Of a stretch of 12,457 nucleotides of DNA, positions 6,277-12,457 are shown one piece after another (within the stretch, counting starts at the first letter, position 1; each line of letters begins with the position of its first letter). This DNA comes from Anaerohalosphaeraceae bacterium (lineage in GTDB: Bacteria; Planctomycetota; Phycisphaerae; Sedimentisphaerales; Anaerohalosphaeraceae). Under the pieces are notes generated by a model. It was not told the origin of the DNA. It worked only from the letters and a program-made list of their open reading frames with translations, and made no database searches. The position numbers were made by a program, and so were the translations under genes. The stretch covers positions 1-12,457 of the forward strand of contig DAOVIC010000035.1 of assembly GCA_030671565.1 (NCBI GenBank), given 5' to 3'.

Positions 6277-6807
6277 ATGCAGTGTCAGCATTGCAAACAA
6301 CAGGCCGCAACGATCCATTTAACCGAGATTACGAACGGCCAAAGGCAGGAAACACACTTGTGCGAGGATTGTGCAGAACAGCGGGGCCTCGCCATAAAAA
6401 ATCAGGTTCCAATAAACGAACTGTTAAGCACCCTCCTTGCCTCACAGGGAGCCTCTCCCCAGGCCGCCTCGCAGGAAGGAGAAGGAAAGCCCACTCAGGA
6501 AGAATCGACCTCGCCAACTGCTCTCGCATGTCCAGCCTGCGGGATCACGTTTGACCAGTTCAGAAAAGAAACACTTCTCGGCTGCCCAAGCGATTACGAA
6601 GTATTCAAGGCGCCGCTCCTGAAAATTATCGAAAAGACCCAGGCCGGCAACATCTCGCATTGTGGAAAAGTCCCGGCAAGGGCACCGTCGGAAAACAAAA
6701 GATACGTAAAAATACTGAATCTTCGAAAAGAACTACAGACAGCCATCAGCAACGAAAACTACGAACGGGCTGCAGAAATTCGAGATAGGATTGAACACCT
6801 GCAATGA
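6277..6807 (+). CDS. mcsA: McsA-like activator of protein arginine kinase (UvrB/UvrC-motif zinc protein)
   Basis: 176 residues, the McsA length. The N-terminal zinc module has C3-x2-C6 and C29-x2-C32. A low-complexity Gln/Glu/Ser/Pro linker (about 55-82) follows. The second module has C85-x2-C88 in CPACGITFDQF, then G102-C103-P-S-D-Y where McsA of Bacillus has a C-x-x-C pair. The missing fourth ligand may be supplied by His128 or Cys129 in SHCGKVP. The C-terminal helix pair (about 138-176, ending NYERAAEIRDRIEHL) is a UVR motif. McsA binds and activates McsB and helps target arginine-phosphorylated proteins to ClpCP. AAGGAA ten bases before the ATG supports the start. The last four bases (ATGA, 6804-6807) overlap mcsB, which implies coupled translation. 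Confidence 0.88.
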   Translation: MQCQHCKQQAATIHLTEITNGQRQETHLCEDCAEQRGLAIKNQVPINELLSTLLASQGASPQAASQEGEGKPTQEESTSPTALACPACGITFDQFRKETLLGCPSDYEVFKAPLLKIIEKTQAGNISHCGKVPARAPSENKRYVKILNLRKELQTAISNENYERAAEIRDRIEHLQ

Positions 6808-7859
6808 AACTTAACGATCTTTGCAAACACACGACAGAATGGTTCGACGGCTCAGGCCCGGACTCGGACATTGTAATATCGTCACGGATACGACTTGCAC
6901 GCAACCTCGCCGGCTACGAATTCCTTTCGAGACTGGCACCTGACCGACAGGCAGAAGTGCTCGAAAAGCTAAAAGATGCGATCATGTCATCCGACATCGA
7001 AAACGATATATTTTTCGTAGACGTTGACACTTCACCGGACCTTGAACGTCAGGCCCTCGTCGAAAGACACCTCATAAGTCATCGTCATATACGGGGCGCC
7101 GGACCGCGGGGAGCTGTGATCTCCGCCGCCGAATCCTTCACCGCAATGATCAACGAAGAGGACCACCTCCGCATCCAAATATTCAAGAACGGCTTACAAC
7201 TCAAGGAGTGCTGGGAAGAAATAAACGCGATAGACGACGCGATCGAGCAAAAAGTCGAATACGCATTCAGCCCAAACCTCGGCTACCTGACCGCCTGTCC
7301 GACTAACGTGGGAACAGGAATCAGGATTTCAGTAATGCTTCACCTGCCCGGCCTCAAAATGACAGGAGAGATAGAAAAGTTCCTAAACGCAGCAAGAGAC
7401 ACCGACCTTGCCGTAAGGGGATTATTTGGAGAAGGCACAGAAGCGATTGGAGATTTCTTCCAACTCTCAAACCAGGTCTCGCTGGGAGTATCAGAAGAAG
7501 AACTCGTCCATAAATTCACAGACAATATCGTCCCGAAAATTATCGAGTACGAAAAAGAAGCTCGCGAAGAACTCCTCAGTACTCGAAAAGCCGTTCTCGA
7601 AGACAAGATCCAGCGTGCACTGGGCCTGCTGAAAAACGCGCGATTGGTAAGCTCACAGGAAGCGCTCTTCCTTCTTAGTCACGTCAGAATGGGAATAAAC
7701 CTCGGCTGCCTCGAAGGAATACCCATCACCGAGGTAAACAAGCTCTTCATGCTAACCCAGCCGGCCCACCTCCAGATTAACAAGGGCCAGCAGCTCGACC
7801 CCGACCAGAGAGACATAGTAAGAGCACAAATAATCAGAGAAACACTGTTACAGAACTAA
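6804..7859 (+). CDS. mcsB: Protein arginine kinase McsB
   Basis: 351 residues, close to the roughly 360 of Bacillus McsB. It is a phosphagen-kinase-fold enzyme that phosphorylates arginine side chains to mark proteins for ClpCP. Visible blocks are S26-S-R28-I-R30-L-A-R33-N34 (nucleotide binding), E87-R-H-L-I-S, the catalytic loop N117-E-E-D-H-L-R123, and C165-P-T-N-V-G-T-G-I-R174 with the conserved Cys, followed by MLHLPGL. Near the C-terminus, Q335-R336-D337-x2-R340-A341 matches the RDxxRA phospho-arginine pocket that distinguishes McsB from metabolic guanidino kinases. All key residues are present, so it should be active. The reading frame ends in three tandem in-frame stops (TAA TAA TGA, 7857-7865). 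No ctsR or clpC gene lies beside it. Confidence 0.96.
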   Translation: MKLNDLCKHTTEWFDGSGPDSDIVISSRIRLARNLAGYEFLSRLAPDRQAEVLEKLKDAIMSSDIENDIFFVDVDTSPDLERQALVERHLISHRHIRGAGPRGAVISAAESFTAMINEEDHLRIQIFKNGLQLKECWEEINAIDDAIEQKVEYAFSPNLGYLTACPTNVGTGIRISVMLHLPGLKMTGEIEKFLNAARDTDLAVRGLFGEGTEAIGDFFQLSNQVSLGVSEEELVHKFTDNIVPKIIEYEKEAREELLSTRKAVLEDKIQRALGLLKNARLVSSQEALFLLSHVRMGINLGCLEGIPITEVNKLFMLTQPAHLQINKGQQLDPDQRDIVRAQIIRETLLQN

Positions 7860-7872
7860 TAATGATACCATC

Positions 7873-7967
7873 TAATTCAAGCCGATATGTGAATTTCAAA
7901 TTGGCTTAATAACTCCCTCAGCGCTGCCAATGCAGGAAAATACCCCATTGCGTATCGGCTCGAATTA
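7873..7967. repeat. Structured intergenic inverted repeat between convergent genes
   Basis: The 158-base gap between mcsB and the convergent ligase-like gene holds TAATTCAAGCCGATA (7873-7887), the reverse complement of TATCGGCTCGAATTA (7953-7967) except at one position. A third related arm, ATTGGCTT (7900-7907), can pair with 7879-7886 instead. Between them lie CAGCGCTG (7919-7926) and the small inverted repeat CAATG/CATTG (7928-7932/7946-7950). There is no T-run after either arm, so it is not a standard intrinsic terminator. It may be a 3'-end processing or stability structure, or the relic of a small repeat element. Confidence 0.6.
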
Positions 7968-8017
7968 ACTGGAATTAGTATAATGCTCGATTTGCGATAA
8001 ACCGCTGCAAAGTCTGC

Positions 8018-10312
8018 CTATTCTACCCCCGTCGCCTTTCCTTTGGCATATTCATATTCCTCCGTGCCAAGCCGGCTCACCATGTCCCGCCCCGGATACA
8101 TCACCTTAAACTGCTCGCGATAGCTCTCCTCGATCTCAACAGCCATTCCAAAATCCTCCGCCGCCTCATCACCTTTGCCAAGTTTCTCTGCGATCTTACC
8201 CAAAGAATACCAAAGCCGCCCAGCCCCCGGATAACGATCGCTCGCTTCTTTTCCCGCCGAATAGGCAAGCGACAACCACGTCCCCTTTGTCTCGCCTGCT
8301 GACACCTCGCTCAAATTCTCATAAACCCCTCTAAGTTTTTCATAATTATTAAAATTAGCTCGATCTCGTTCTATCGACTTCTTAAAACACCTTGAAGCAA
8401 GCTCCAAAAGACCCGCATCTTTTCTGCCCGTCTCGTCCCAATGCCGAACATAAAAACGTCCGTTAAGATTCAGCACCTCTCCATTAAGCTCATCCGCCTG
8501 ACCTGCAAGATCAAGAAGTTCATGCGCCTCATAAACGTTGTGCAAAGCACTTTGCCTAAGCCGGCTCGCCTTAACCGCAGGAACAAAAGCAAAGGCAAAA
8601 AACGCATACGCCGCTATTGAGCAAACCAGAACGGTCGCAATTTTTCCGCCGCTCCCAACAGCCGCCGCCTTAACTCGCTTGTCATCCCGCAAACATCCCA
8701 TCGCCCCCAGGCAAGCCGCCATCACCCAGAAAGTTGTCAACACGCCCGGCTCAAAGATCGCAAAGTCAACAAGGTTATGCAGCAAAACAGCAAATACCCC
8801 GCAGAATATAGAGATCGCGCCGACCCCAAGGCTGCTCTTTCCCCCTCCGATCACCTCAGCCTTATAAAGCAGCAAATACGAAATCCCGAAAAACACCACC
8901 GGCAAAACAAAAAGAAATATCCCCACATAAACCATCACCGCGACATCACTGCTTCTCTCAGCCCCGATCAGAACAGGACGAAACACCAGCATACACATCG
9001 ACACCGCAGCGCCAACTATGATCAAAGAGGGCAAAACCCTTTTGCCGTCGCCCGCTTTATCAATTAAAGGAGTCATATCAATTAAAGGGGTCAGGCACCT
9101 TTTTCCGGCACCGGCGGCACTTACAGCGAGCATCGTTATCGCACCAACAAATCCAGCAAGCCCAACCGGCCCATACTGCGACAGAATACTCAACGCAAAG
9201 CAATGCGGATCTTTAACAGTCTCCGGCGCCGCCGCGATCTTATAATGCGTATAAAAGCTCCCAAAATTCCCACCACCAACTCCCGTATAAGGTTTCGCCG
9301 CATACATCTTCCACGCACCGACCCAATACTGCCACCTCACCAGCAAAGAATTCCCTCCCGGCAGCGTATCGTGTTCCATCCCGTAAGAAACAACCACCCA
9401 AACAAGCCCCACCGCCGCAATAACACAAACCAAAAGAACGACCAGCCAATACTTCCTAAGCACCCCTCCGAACAGCCGCAAAAAAATTCCCAACCCCGCA
9501 GCCGCTATTCCCGCACCTATCGCTCCCTTGCTATGCGTAAGCAAAAGACCAAAAACACAAACACCTCCCGTCATCGCATACAGCAGCATACGAACGACAA
9601 ACGATTCGCCTTCGCCGGCTCCGTCCGTAACAACCAGCCCGACACACGCAAATATCGCAAGCAGTAAAAACGAACCCGCCGAATTTCCCGTCGCAAAAAA
9701 TCCACGAACATCCTTAGAGTAAAGCCGATGCTCATAAGCCATATGTTCGAACGAATCCTTCTCAATACCAAGCCGCCCCAGCTGCTCCTCAGGATTCTCC
9801 TCGTATTGATCTATCATTATATCGTTGCTGCTAAAAAACTGATCCGCACACTGATACGTACAAACCGCTCCCAAAGCAACAATAACCATAAGAACCAAAC
9901 GCAATAATTTTATGCTCTCAAGGACCTGCACCAGCACCAAAGCCGCCGCCATCGGCCCCAGCATCGTAACAAGATCGGTTATCGCCGCTCGCTTATCCGA
10001 CGCAAAAAAAACGCCAACAATCCCGGCGATCGCAAACAGACCGACCCCAACCTCCATCCACGTGATCCGCCAGGAATCTTTCCCGCCGCAAACCGCAAAC
10101 GCCACCCAAGCCAGCGACCCGACAATAAGCACCGCCGAAAATATCAAACTAAACCCATCGTTACCAAGCGACTGCCACCCGCTGATCATAGTAATCTGAG
10201 TAGTCTCCGGATGTGTAACACGCAAACCAAGAACGCAAAGAAACAGAACCAGCACAAAAAAACCGGTCCGCCCGACAAACCCCCCGTCAATTTTCAAGTT
10301 TAAACTACGCAT
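8018..10312 (-). CDS. O-antigen ligase/polymerase (Wzy_C)-like membrane protein with C-terminal TPR region
   Basis: 764 residues. Residues about 15-430 and 455-600 contain many hydrophobic helices. LLLTHSKGA (near 256-263) and PYTGVGGGNFGSFYTHYK (near 340-357) match the O-antigen ligase/Wzy signature region, whose loop handles lipid-linked glycans. The C-terminal part (about 610-764) is soluble. Stretches around 640-735, such as ASRCFKKSIERD and WYSLGKIAEKLGKGDEAAEDF, look like TPRs. The expected role is polymerisation or ligation of an undecaprenyl-linked surface glycan on the outer face of the inner membrane. It follows the WecA-like gene by 23 bases, so both probably serve one pathway. The ATG at 10312 has no clear ribosome site. 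CGAGTAGA occurs twice upstream, once over the WecA stop. Residues about 402-421 look like an in-frame repeat insertion. Ligase versus polymerase cannot be decided from sequence. Confidence 0.85.
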   Translation of the reverse strand: MRSLNLKIDGGFVGRTGFFVLVLFLCVLGLRVTHPETTQITMISGWQSLGNDGFSLIFSAVLIVGSLAWVAFAVCGGKDSWRITWMEVGVGLFAIAGIVGVFFASDKRAAITDLVTMLGPMAAALVLVQVLESIKLLRLVLMVIVALGAVCTYQCADQFFSSNDIMIDQYEENPEEQLGRLGIEKDSFEHMAYEHRLYSKDVRGFFATGNSAGSFLLLAIFACVGLVVTDGAGEGESFVVRMLLYAMTGGVCVFGLLLTHSKGAIGAGIAAAGLGIFLRLFGGVLRKYWLVVLLVCVIAAVGLVWVVVSYGMEHDTLPGGNSLLVRWQYWVGAWKMYAAKPYTGVGGGNFGSFYTHYKIAAAPETVKDPHCFALSILSQYGPVGLAGFVGAITMLAVSAAGAGKRCLTPLIDMTPLIDKAGDGKRVLPSLIIVGAAVSMCMLVFRPVLIGAERSSDVAVMVYVGIFLFVLPVVFFGISYLLLYKAEVIGGGKSSLGVGAISIFCGVFAVLLHNLVDFAIFEPGVLTTFWVMAACLGAMGCLRDDKRVKAAAVGSGGKIATVLVCSIAAYAFFAFAFVPAVKASRLRQSALHNVYEAHELLDLAGQADELNGEVLNLNGRFYVRHWDETGRKDAGLLELASRCFKKSIERDRANFNNYEKLRGVYENLSEVSAGETKGTWLSLAYSAGKEASDRYPGAGRLWYSLGKIAEKLGKGDEAAEDFGMAVEIEESYREQFKVMYPGRDMVSRLGTEEYEYAKGKATGVE
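9059..9104 (-). repeat. In-frame repeat-like insertion inside the O-antigen-ligase-like gene
   Basis: Two tandem 18-base units, ATCAATTAAAGGAGTCAT (9059-9076) and ATCAATTAAAGGGGTCAG (9077-9094), differ at two positions and run directly into GCACCTTTTT (9095-9104). On the coding strand this reads as AAGGTGCCTGACCCC plus TTTAATTGAT units and encodes LTPLID-MTPLID. The flanks encode AGAGKR and AGDGKR, whose DNA agrees at 14 of 18 bases, as if a short stretch was duplicated around the insertion. A neighbouring perfect hairpin, GGCAAAA-ccc-TTTTGCC, lies at 9030-9046. From memory, strings like AAGGTGCCTGACCCC recur as dispersed repeats in some bacterial genomes. That this is one of them is inference. 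Confidence 0.55.
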
Positions 10313-10335
10313 ATCAAAAATCTACTCGCTATTTT

Positions 10336-11430
10336 CTACTCGTCCCTAAGCGACTTATCTCCCATCATTTCCATAATAGCTATTATCGCAAGTATCATCA
10401 CTGTTTGCAAAAATATCAGGATCGCACCGGTCAGATCAACCTGGTAAAGAAATACCGCACCGATCCCCGTACAAAGCGTCGCAAGATAAAGTGTCATCGC
10501 GGTCTGCCTGTCGCTTAAACCTCTACGCTTGATCCGATGAGAAAAATGCTGAGTATCGCCGACAAACGGACTCTTACCCTGGATCATTCGCAGGATCGTA
10601 ACGCTCATAAAATCATAAAGCGGAACCGCCATCACCACCAAAGGAAGAAAAACTGCATACCATCCGCCGCTTGATGCCTCCTCGTAATAAGTTGTACGAA
10701 GAGTGAGCAAACCTACAAAAAAACCAACAACCAGAGAACCCGAATCCCCCATAAATATCTTCGCGGGAGGAAAGTTCCATATCAGAAAACCGACCAGCGA
10801 ACCGATAAAAACGATTGCCATCCCGCTTACAAATACCTGTCCCGCAAGGATCGCCGCCGTAAGTAAAACCGAACATGAGATCACCGCCACCCCAGCGCTC
10901 AAACCGTCCATATTGTCGAGAAAATTAAACGCGTTGATTATCAAAACCATCCAAAGGACAGACAAAGCTGTCGTTGCAAAAGTGCTGTCTATAAAAAACT
11001 CAACCCGAACATTCGCAAACAATGCCGCCGCCGTAGCCACCAAAAGCTGACCGCCAAGCTTAACGAAAGGACCGAGCCCTTTCTTGTCATCCCACAGACC
11101 CATCAAATGCAATGCCAGCACGCACGCCATAACAACAACAAGCTTATTGAACTTGCTCAAAAAACCCTCGACATGTATCGCCACGTCCTCGCCAAACCAT
11201 CCAGCCGCGCCAAGCTTAACTGACAAAGCACCCCCCAGAACAAATGCTGCTATCGTCCAGAAAATAGCGATACCCCCTCCAAGTGCGATCACTGACCTGT
11301 TGTATCGATCGTCACTGGGGCGAGACACAAAACCTTTACGGATCGAATGACGCCTGACAACCGATGTCAAAACCGCAGACAATACAAACGCCCCGGCAAA
11401 CAACAAAACACCAAGCAAGCCCAAACCCAA
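10336..11430 (-). CDS. WecA/MraY-family undecaprenyl-phosphate sugar-1-phosphate transferase
   Basis: 364 residues with about ten hydrophobic helices. It belongs to the polyprenyl-phosphate N-acetylhexosamine-1-phosphate transferase family. Motifs are L-W-D114-D115-K-K-G-L with K124 and Q128, N166-A-F-N169-F-L-D172-N-M-D175-G-L, I225-F-M-G-D229-S-G-S, and the cytoplasmic H295-F-S-H298-R with K-R-R-G-L-S. The last block resembles the HIHH region of WecA/TagO rather than MraY, so initiation of a surface glycan by adding a GlcNAc-1-phosphate-type sugar is the best guess. The start is TTG at 11428-11430. AAAGGCGGTG lies just before it, the same ribosome-site form as the menA-like gene, and an in-frame TAG lies upstream with no ATG or GTG between. 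The next gene is the O-antigen-ligase-like protein, consistent with one pathway. Confidence 0.9.
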   Translation of the reverse strand: MGLGLLGVLLFAGAFVLSAVLTSVVRRHSIRKGFVSRPSDDRYNRSVIALGGGIAIFWTIAAFVLGGALSVKLGAAGWFGEDVAIHVEGFLSKFNKLVVVMACVLALHLMGLWDDKKGLGPFVKLGGQLLVATAAALFANVRVEFFIDSTFATTALSVLWMVLIINAFNFLDNMDGLSAGVAVISCSVLLTAAILAGQVFVSGMAIVFIGSLVGFLIWNFPPAKIFMGDSGSLVVGFFVGLLTLRTTYYEEASSGGWYAVFLPLVVMAVPLYDFMSVTILRMIQGKSPFVGDTQHFSHRIKRRGLSDRQTAMTLYLATLCTGIGAVFLYQVDLTGAILIFLQTVMILAIIAIMEMMGDKSLRDE

Positions 11431-11478
11431 AGTAGCACCGCCTTTCTATGATTTTACATTTTCAAACTAACCGACCGG

Positions 11479-12033
11479 TTAATTTAAATTGCCGGCTTTT
11501 TCCCGCAATTGTTCGACAAGCCGCTGGCGAACATCGCTCAAAAACCCATGATAACGTTCTTCCTTGTAATCGGGGAAAGTGTACGGAAAACTCTCCCACT
11601 TGCCTTTAACAAAACTCAGCGTAAGCTCCGCAAACATCCCCTCGCCGATATATATCCGGTGTGAAAAATTCTTAGTCGAAGCAAGCACCAGTTTCGAAGG
11701 CTCGATTATTCCCGGATCAAGATTGACAGGCCGAGGCAAACCGATATCCAGCTTCTCAGCAAGCTCCCTCTCCATTTCATTCGTCTTATGCTTTATCCTG
11801 CAAAGCTCCCCCGGATCGATCAACGCCTTGATACTGACAAATTGCCGCAAAATATCCCCGCCGGCTTCTTCCAGATAATAATCCGTCTGATAGAATTCCC
11901 AAACCTCGCTCACGATATCAGCCTGACCAAACTCCTTCTCCACTGCCGCTACCGCCGAAGAAAGACTCTTCTTATCAGCCGCCAGCACCCCCAAAATAAG
12001 TTTCACAGGTTTGGGCTTGTTAACTTCCCACAT
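11479..12033 (-). CDS. DUF4416 family protein of unknown function
   Basis: 184 soluble residues with no signal peptide or membrane helix. The blocks match DUF4416 as I remember it: K11-L-I-L-G-V-L-A-A-D20 at the N-terminus, F47-Y-Q-T-D51-Y-Y53 (here followed by LEEAGG rather than the usual E-x-E-M-G), L71-I-D-P with I80-K81-x-K-T84-N85-x-x-E88, V103-N-L-D-P-G108, K114-L-V-L-A-S-T-K121-N-x-x-H125-R-I-Y, and a C-terminal Y-T-F-P-D-Y. The family has no established function. The conserved Asp, His, Lys and Arg residues suggest an enzyme or nucleic-acid or nucleotide binder, but that is inference. The start overlaps the proS 3' end by 14 bases, so the two are likely cotranslated. GCGGA precedes the ATG. 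TAACCG-ac-CGGTTA (11468-11481) overlaps the stop codon. Confidence 0.85.
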   Translation of the reverse strand: MWEVNKPKPVKLILGVLAADKKSLSSAVAAVEKEFGQADIVSEVWEFYQTDYYLEEAGGDILRQFVSIKALIDPGELCRIKHKTNEMERELAEKLDIGLPRPVNLDPGIIEPSKLVLASTKNFSHRIYIGEGMFAELTLSFVKGKWESFPYTFPDYKEERYHGFLSDVRQRLVEQLREKAGNLN

Positions 12034-12457
12034 GAAGTTCCGCTTTCAGCGAATTGACAATCTCCAAAACTTTCTCCGCACAAACGCCGATGTCAGCTTT
12101 TGTGCTTTCGCTATCACGGCGAAGTTTGATCTCCGCCTTACCCTCAGCAAGAGACTTCTTGCCGATAGTTATCCGAACAGGAACACCGATAAGATCGGCA
12201 TCTTTAAATTTAACGCCGCCCCGAACATCTCTGTCGTCGAGCAATACTTCAACGCCCTTTGCCTTAAGCTCTTCGTATATCTTTTCTGCCGCGTCAACTA
12301 TATCGTCAGTGGCACCGGCAGGCACTATCATAACTTCCCACGGAGCAATACTTATCGGCCAGGTTATCCCGTCCTTATCGTTACAAAGCTCGATCGCAGA
12401 CGCCATGATCCGGTTGATCCCGATTCCGTAACAACCCATCAGGCATACATTTTCAAC
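12020..12457 (-). CDS. proS: Prolyl-tRNA synthetase, C-terminal part (gene continues past the window)
   Basis: The frame is open to the right edge, giving 145 residues of C-terminus. An internal ATG at 12439 is not the start. Class II motif 3, G-C-Y-G-I-G-I-N-R (fragment residues 8-16), is followed by [16 protein letters not shown], the entry to the HGTP anticodon-binding domain. [22 protein letters not shown] and IGKK match bacterial-type ProS. It charges tRNA-Pro with proline in the cytoplasm. Whether the bacterial insertion (editing) domain is present cannot be seen here. It ends inside the DUF4416 gene. Confidence 0.95.
   Translation of the reverse strand, partial: VENVCLMGCYGIGINRIMASAIELCNDKDGITWPISIAPWEVMIVPAGATDDIVDAAEKIYEELKAKGVEVLLDDRDVRGGVKFKDADLIGVPVRITIGKKSLAEGKAEIKLRRDSESTKADIGVCAEKVLEIVNSLKAELHVGS

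Noticed and set aside
7979..7984. Perfect TATAAT in the gap between mcsB and the ligase-like gene
   Set aside because: No acceptable -35 lies 16-18 bases upstream, and no plus-strand gene follows, only the convergent ligase-like gene.
9203..9667. 154-codon plus-strand frame opposite the ligase-like gene
   Set aside because: It is an Arg/Asn/His-rich shadow. The minus strand encodes clear membrane helices and the ligase signature.
10321..10342. Direct repeat TCTACTCG before and over the WecA-like stop codon
   Set aside because: It is only eight bases with no further structure. It may be chance or a small local duplication.
11468..11481. TAACCG-ac-CGGTTA inverted repeat at the DUF4416 stop as a terminator
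   Set aside because: The stem is only six pairs with a two-base loop, and no T-run follows on the minus strand. The downstream WecA-like gene probably remains in the same transcript.
1..12457. Frequent GATC and CGATCG strings across the window
   Set aside because: Most fall inside genes where ATC (Ile) and GAT (Asp) codons next to G or C generate them. Without counts against a codon-shuffled background this cannot be called a signal.

Overview
The window looks like chromosomal DNA of a Planctomycetota bacterium, most plausibly of the Phycisphaerae/Sedimentisphaerales type. This is inferred from gene content and protein style, not from a marker gene: an McsA-McsB pair without ctsR or clpC beside it, short-type phosphatidylserine decarboxylase with PssA, a DUF4416 gene after proS, and an O-antigen-ligase-like protein with C-terminal TPRs. 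Most of it is housekeeping DNA. No rRNA, tRNA, CRISPR array, transposase or integrase is visible.

Layout. Positions 1-256 (minus) hold the start of a membrane protein that resembles CPBP-family proteases. A divergent promoter region (257-457) separates it from a secreted coiled-coil protein (458-1825, plus). That gene runs tail-to-tail into a minus-strand block: menA-like prenyltransferase (1822-2739, with its own promoter), then hemW, pssA and psd, read in the order psd>pssA>hemW with overlapping ends. PssA and Psd together make phosphatidylethanolamine from CDP-diacylglycerol and serine. Psd is divergent from a PTPS/QueD-family gene (5730-6095) that lacks the usual catalytic residues. A strong promoter and a palindrome-rich leader then precede mcsA-mcsB (6277-7859), the protein arginine kinase and its activator.

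The right part is a minus-strand run read from the right edge: proS (3' part only), DUF4416, a WecA/MraY-family polyprenyl-phosphate sugar-1-phosphate transferase with a TTG start, and an O-antigen ligase/polymerase-like protein with TPRs. The last two fit one lipid-linked glycan pathway. This run converges on mcsB across a 158-base gap that contains a 15-base inverted repeat able to fold differently in the two strands' transcripts.

The points most worth a second look are: (1) a small repeat-like insertion, in frame, inside the ligase-like gene near 9059-9104, containing a tandem 18-base unit and the string AAGGTGCCTGACCCC; (2) the PTPS-family protein with Glu in place of the catalytic Cys region and no LDH motif; (3) the strand-asymmetric structured element at 7873-7967; (4) the uncharacterised secreted coiled-coil protein. 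I see no clear evidence of a complete undescribed multi-gene system.
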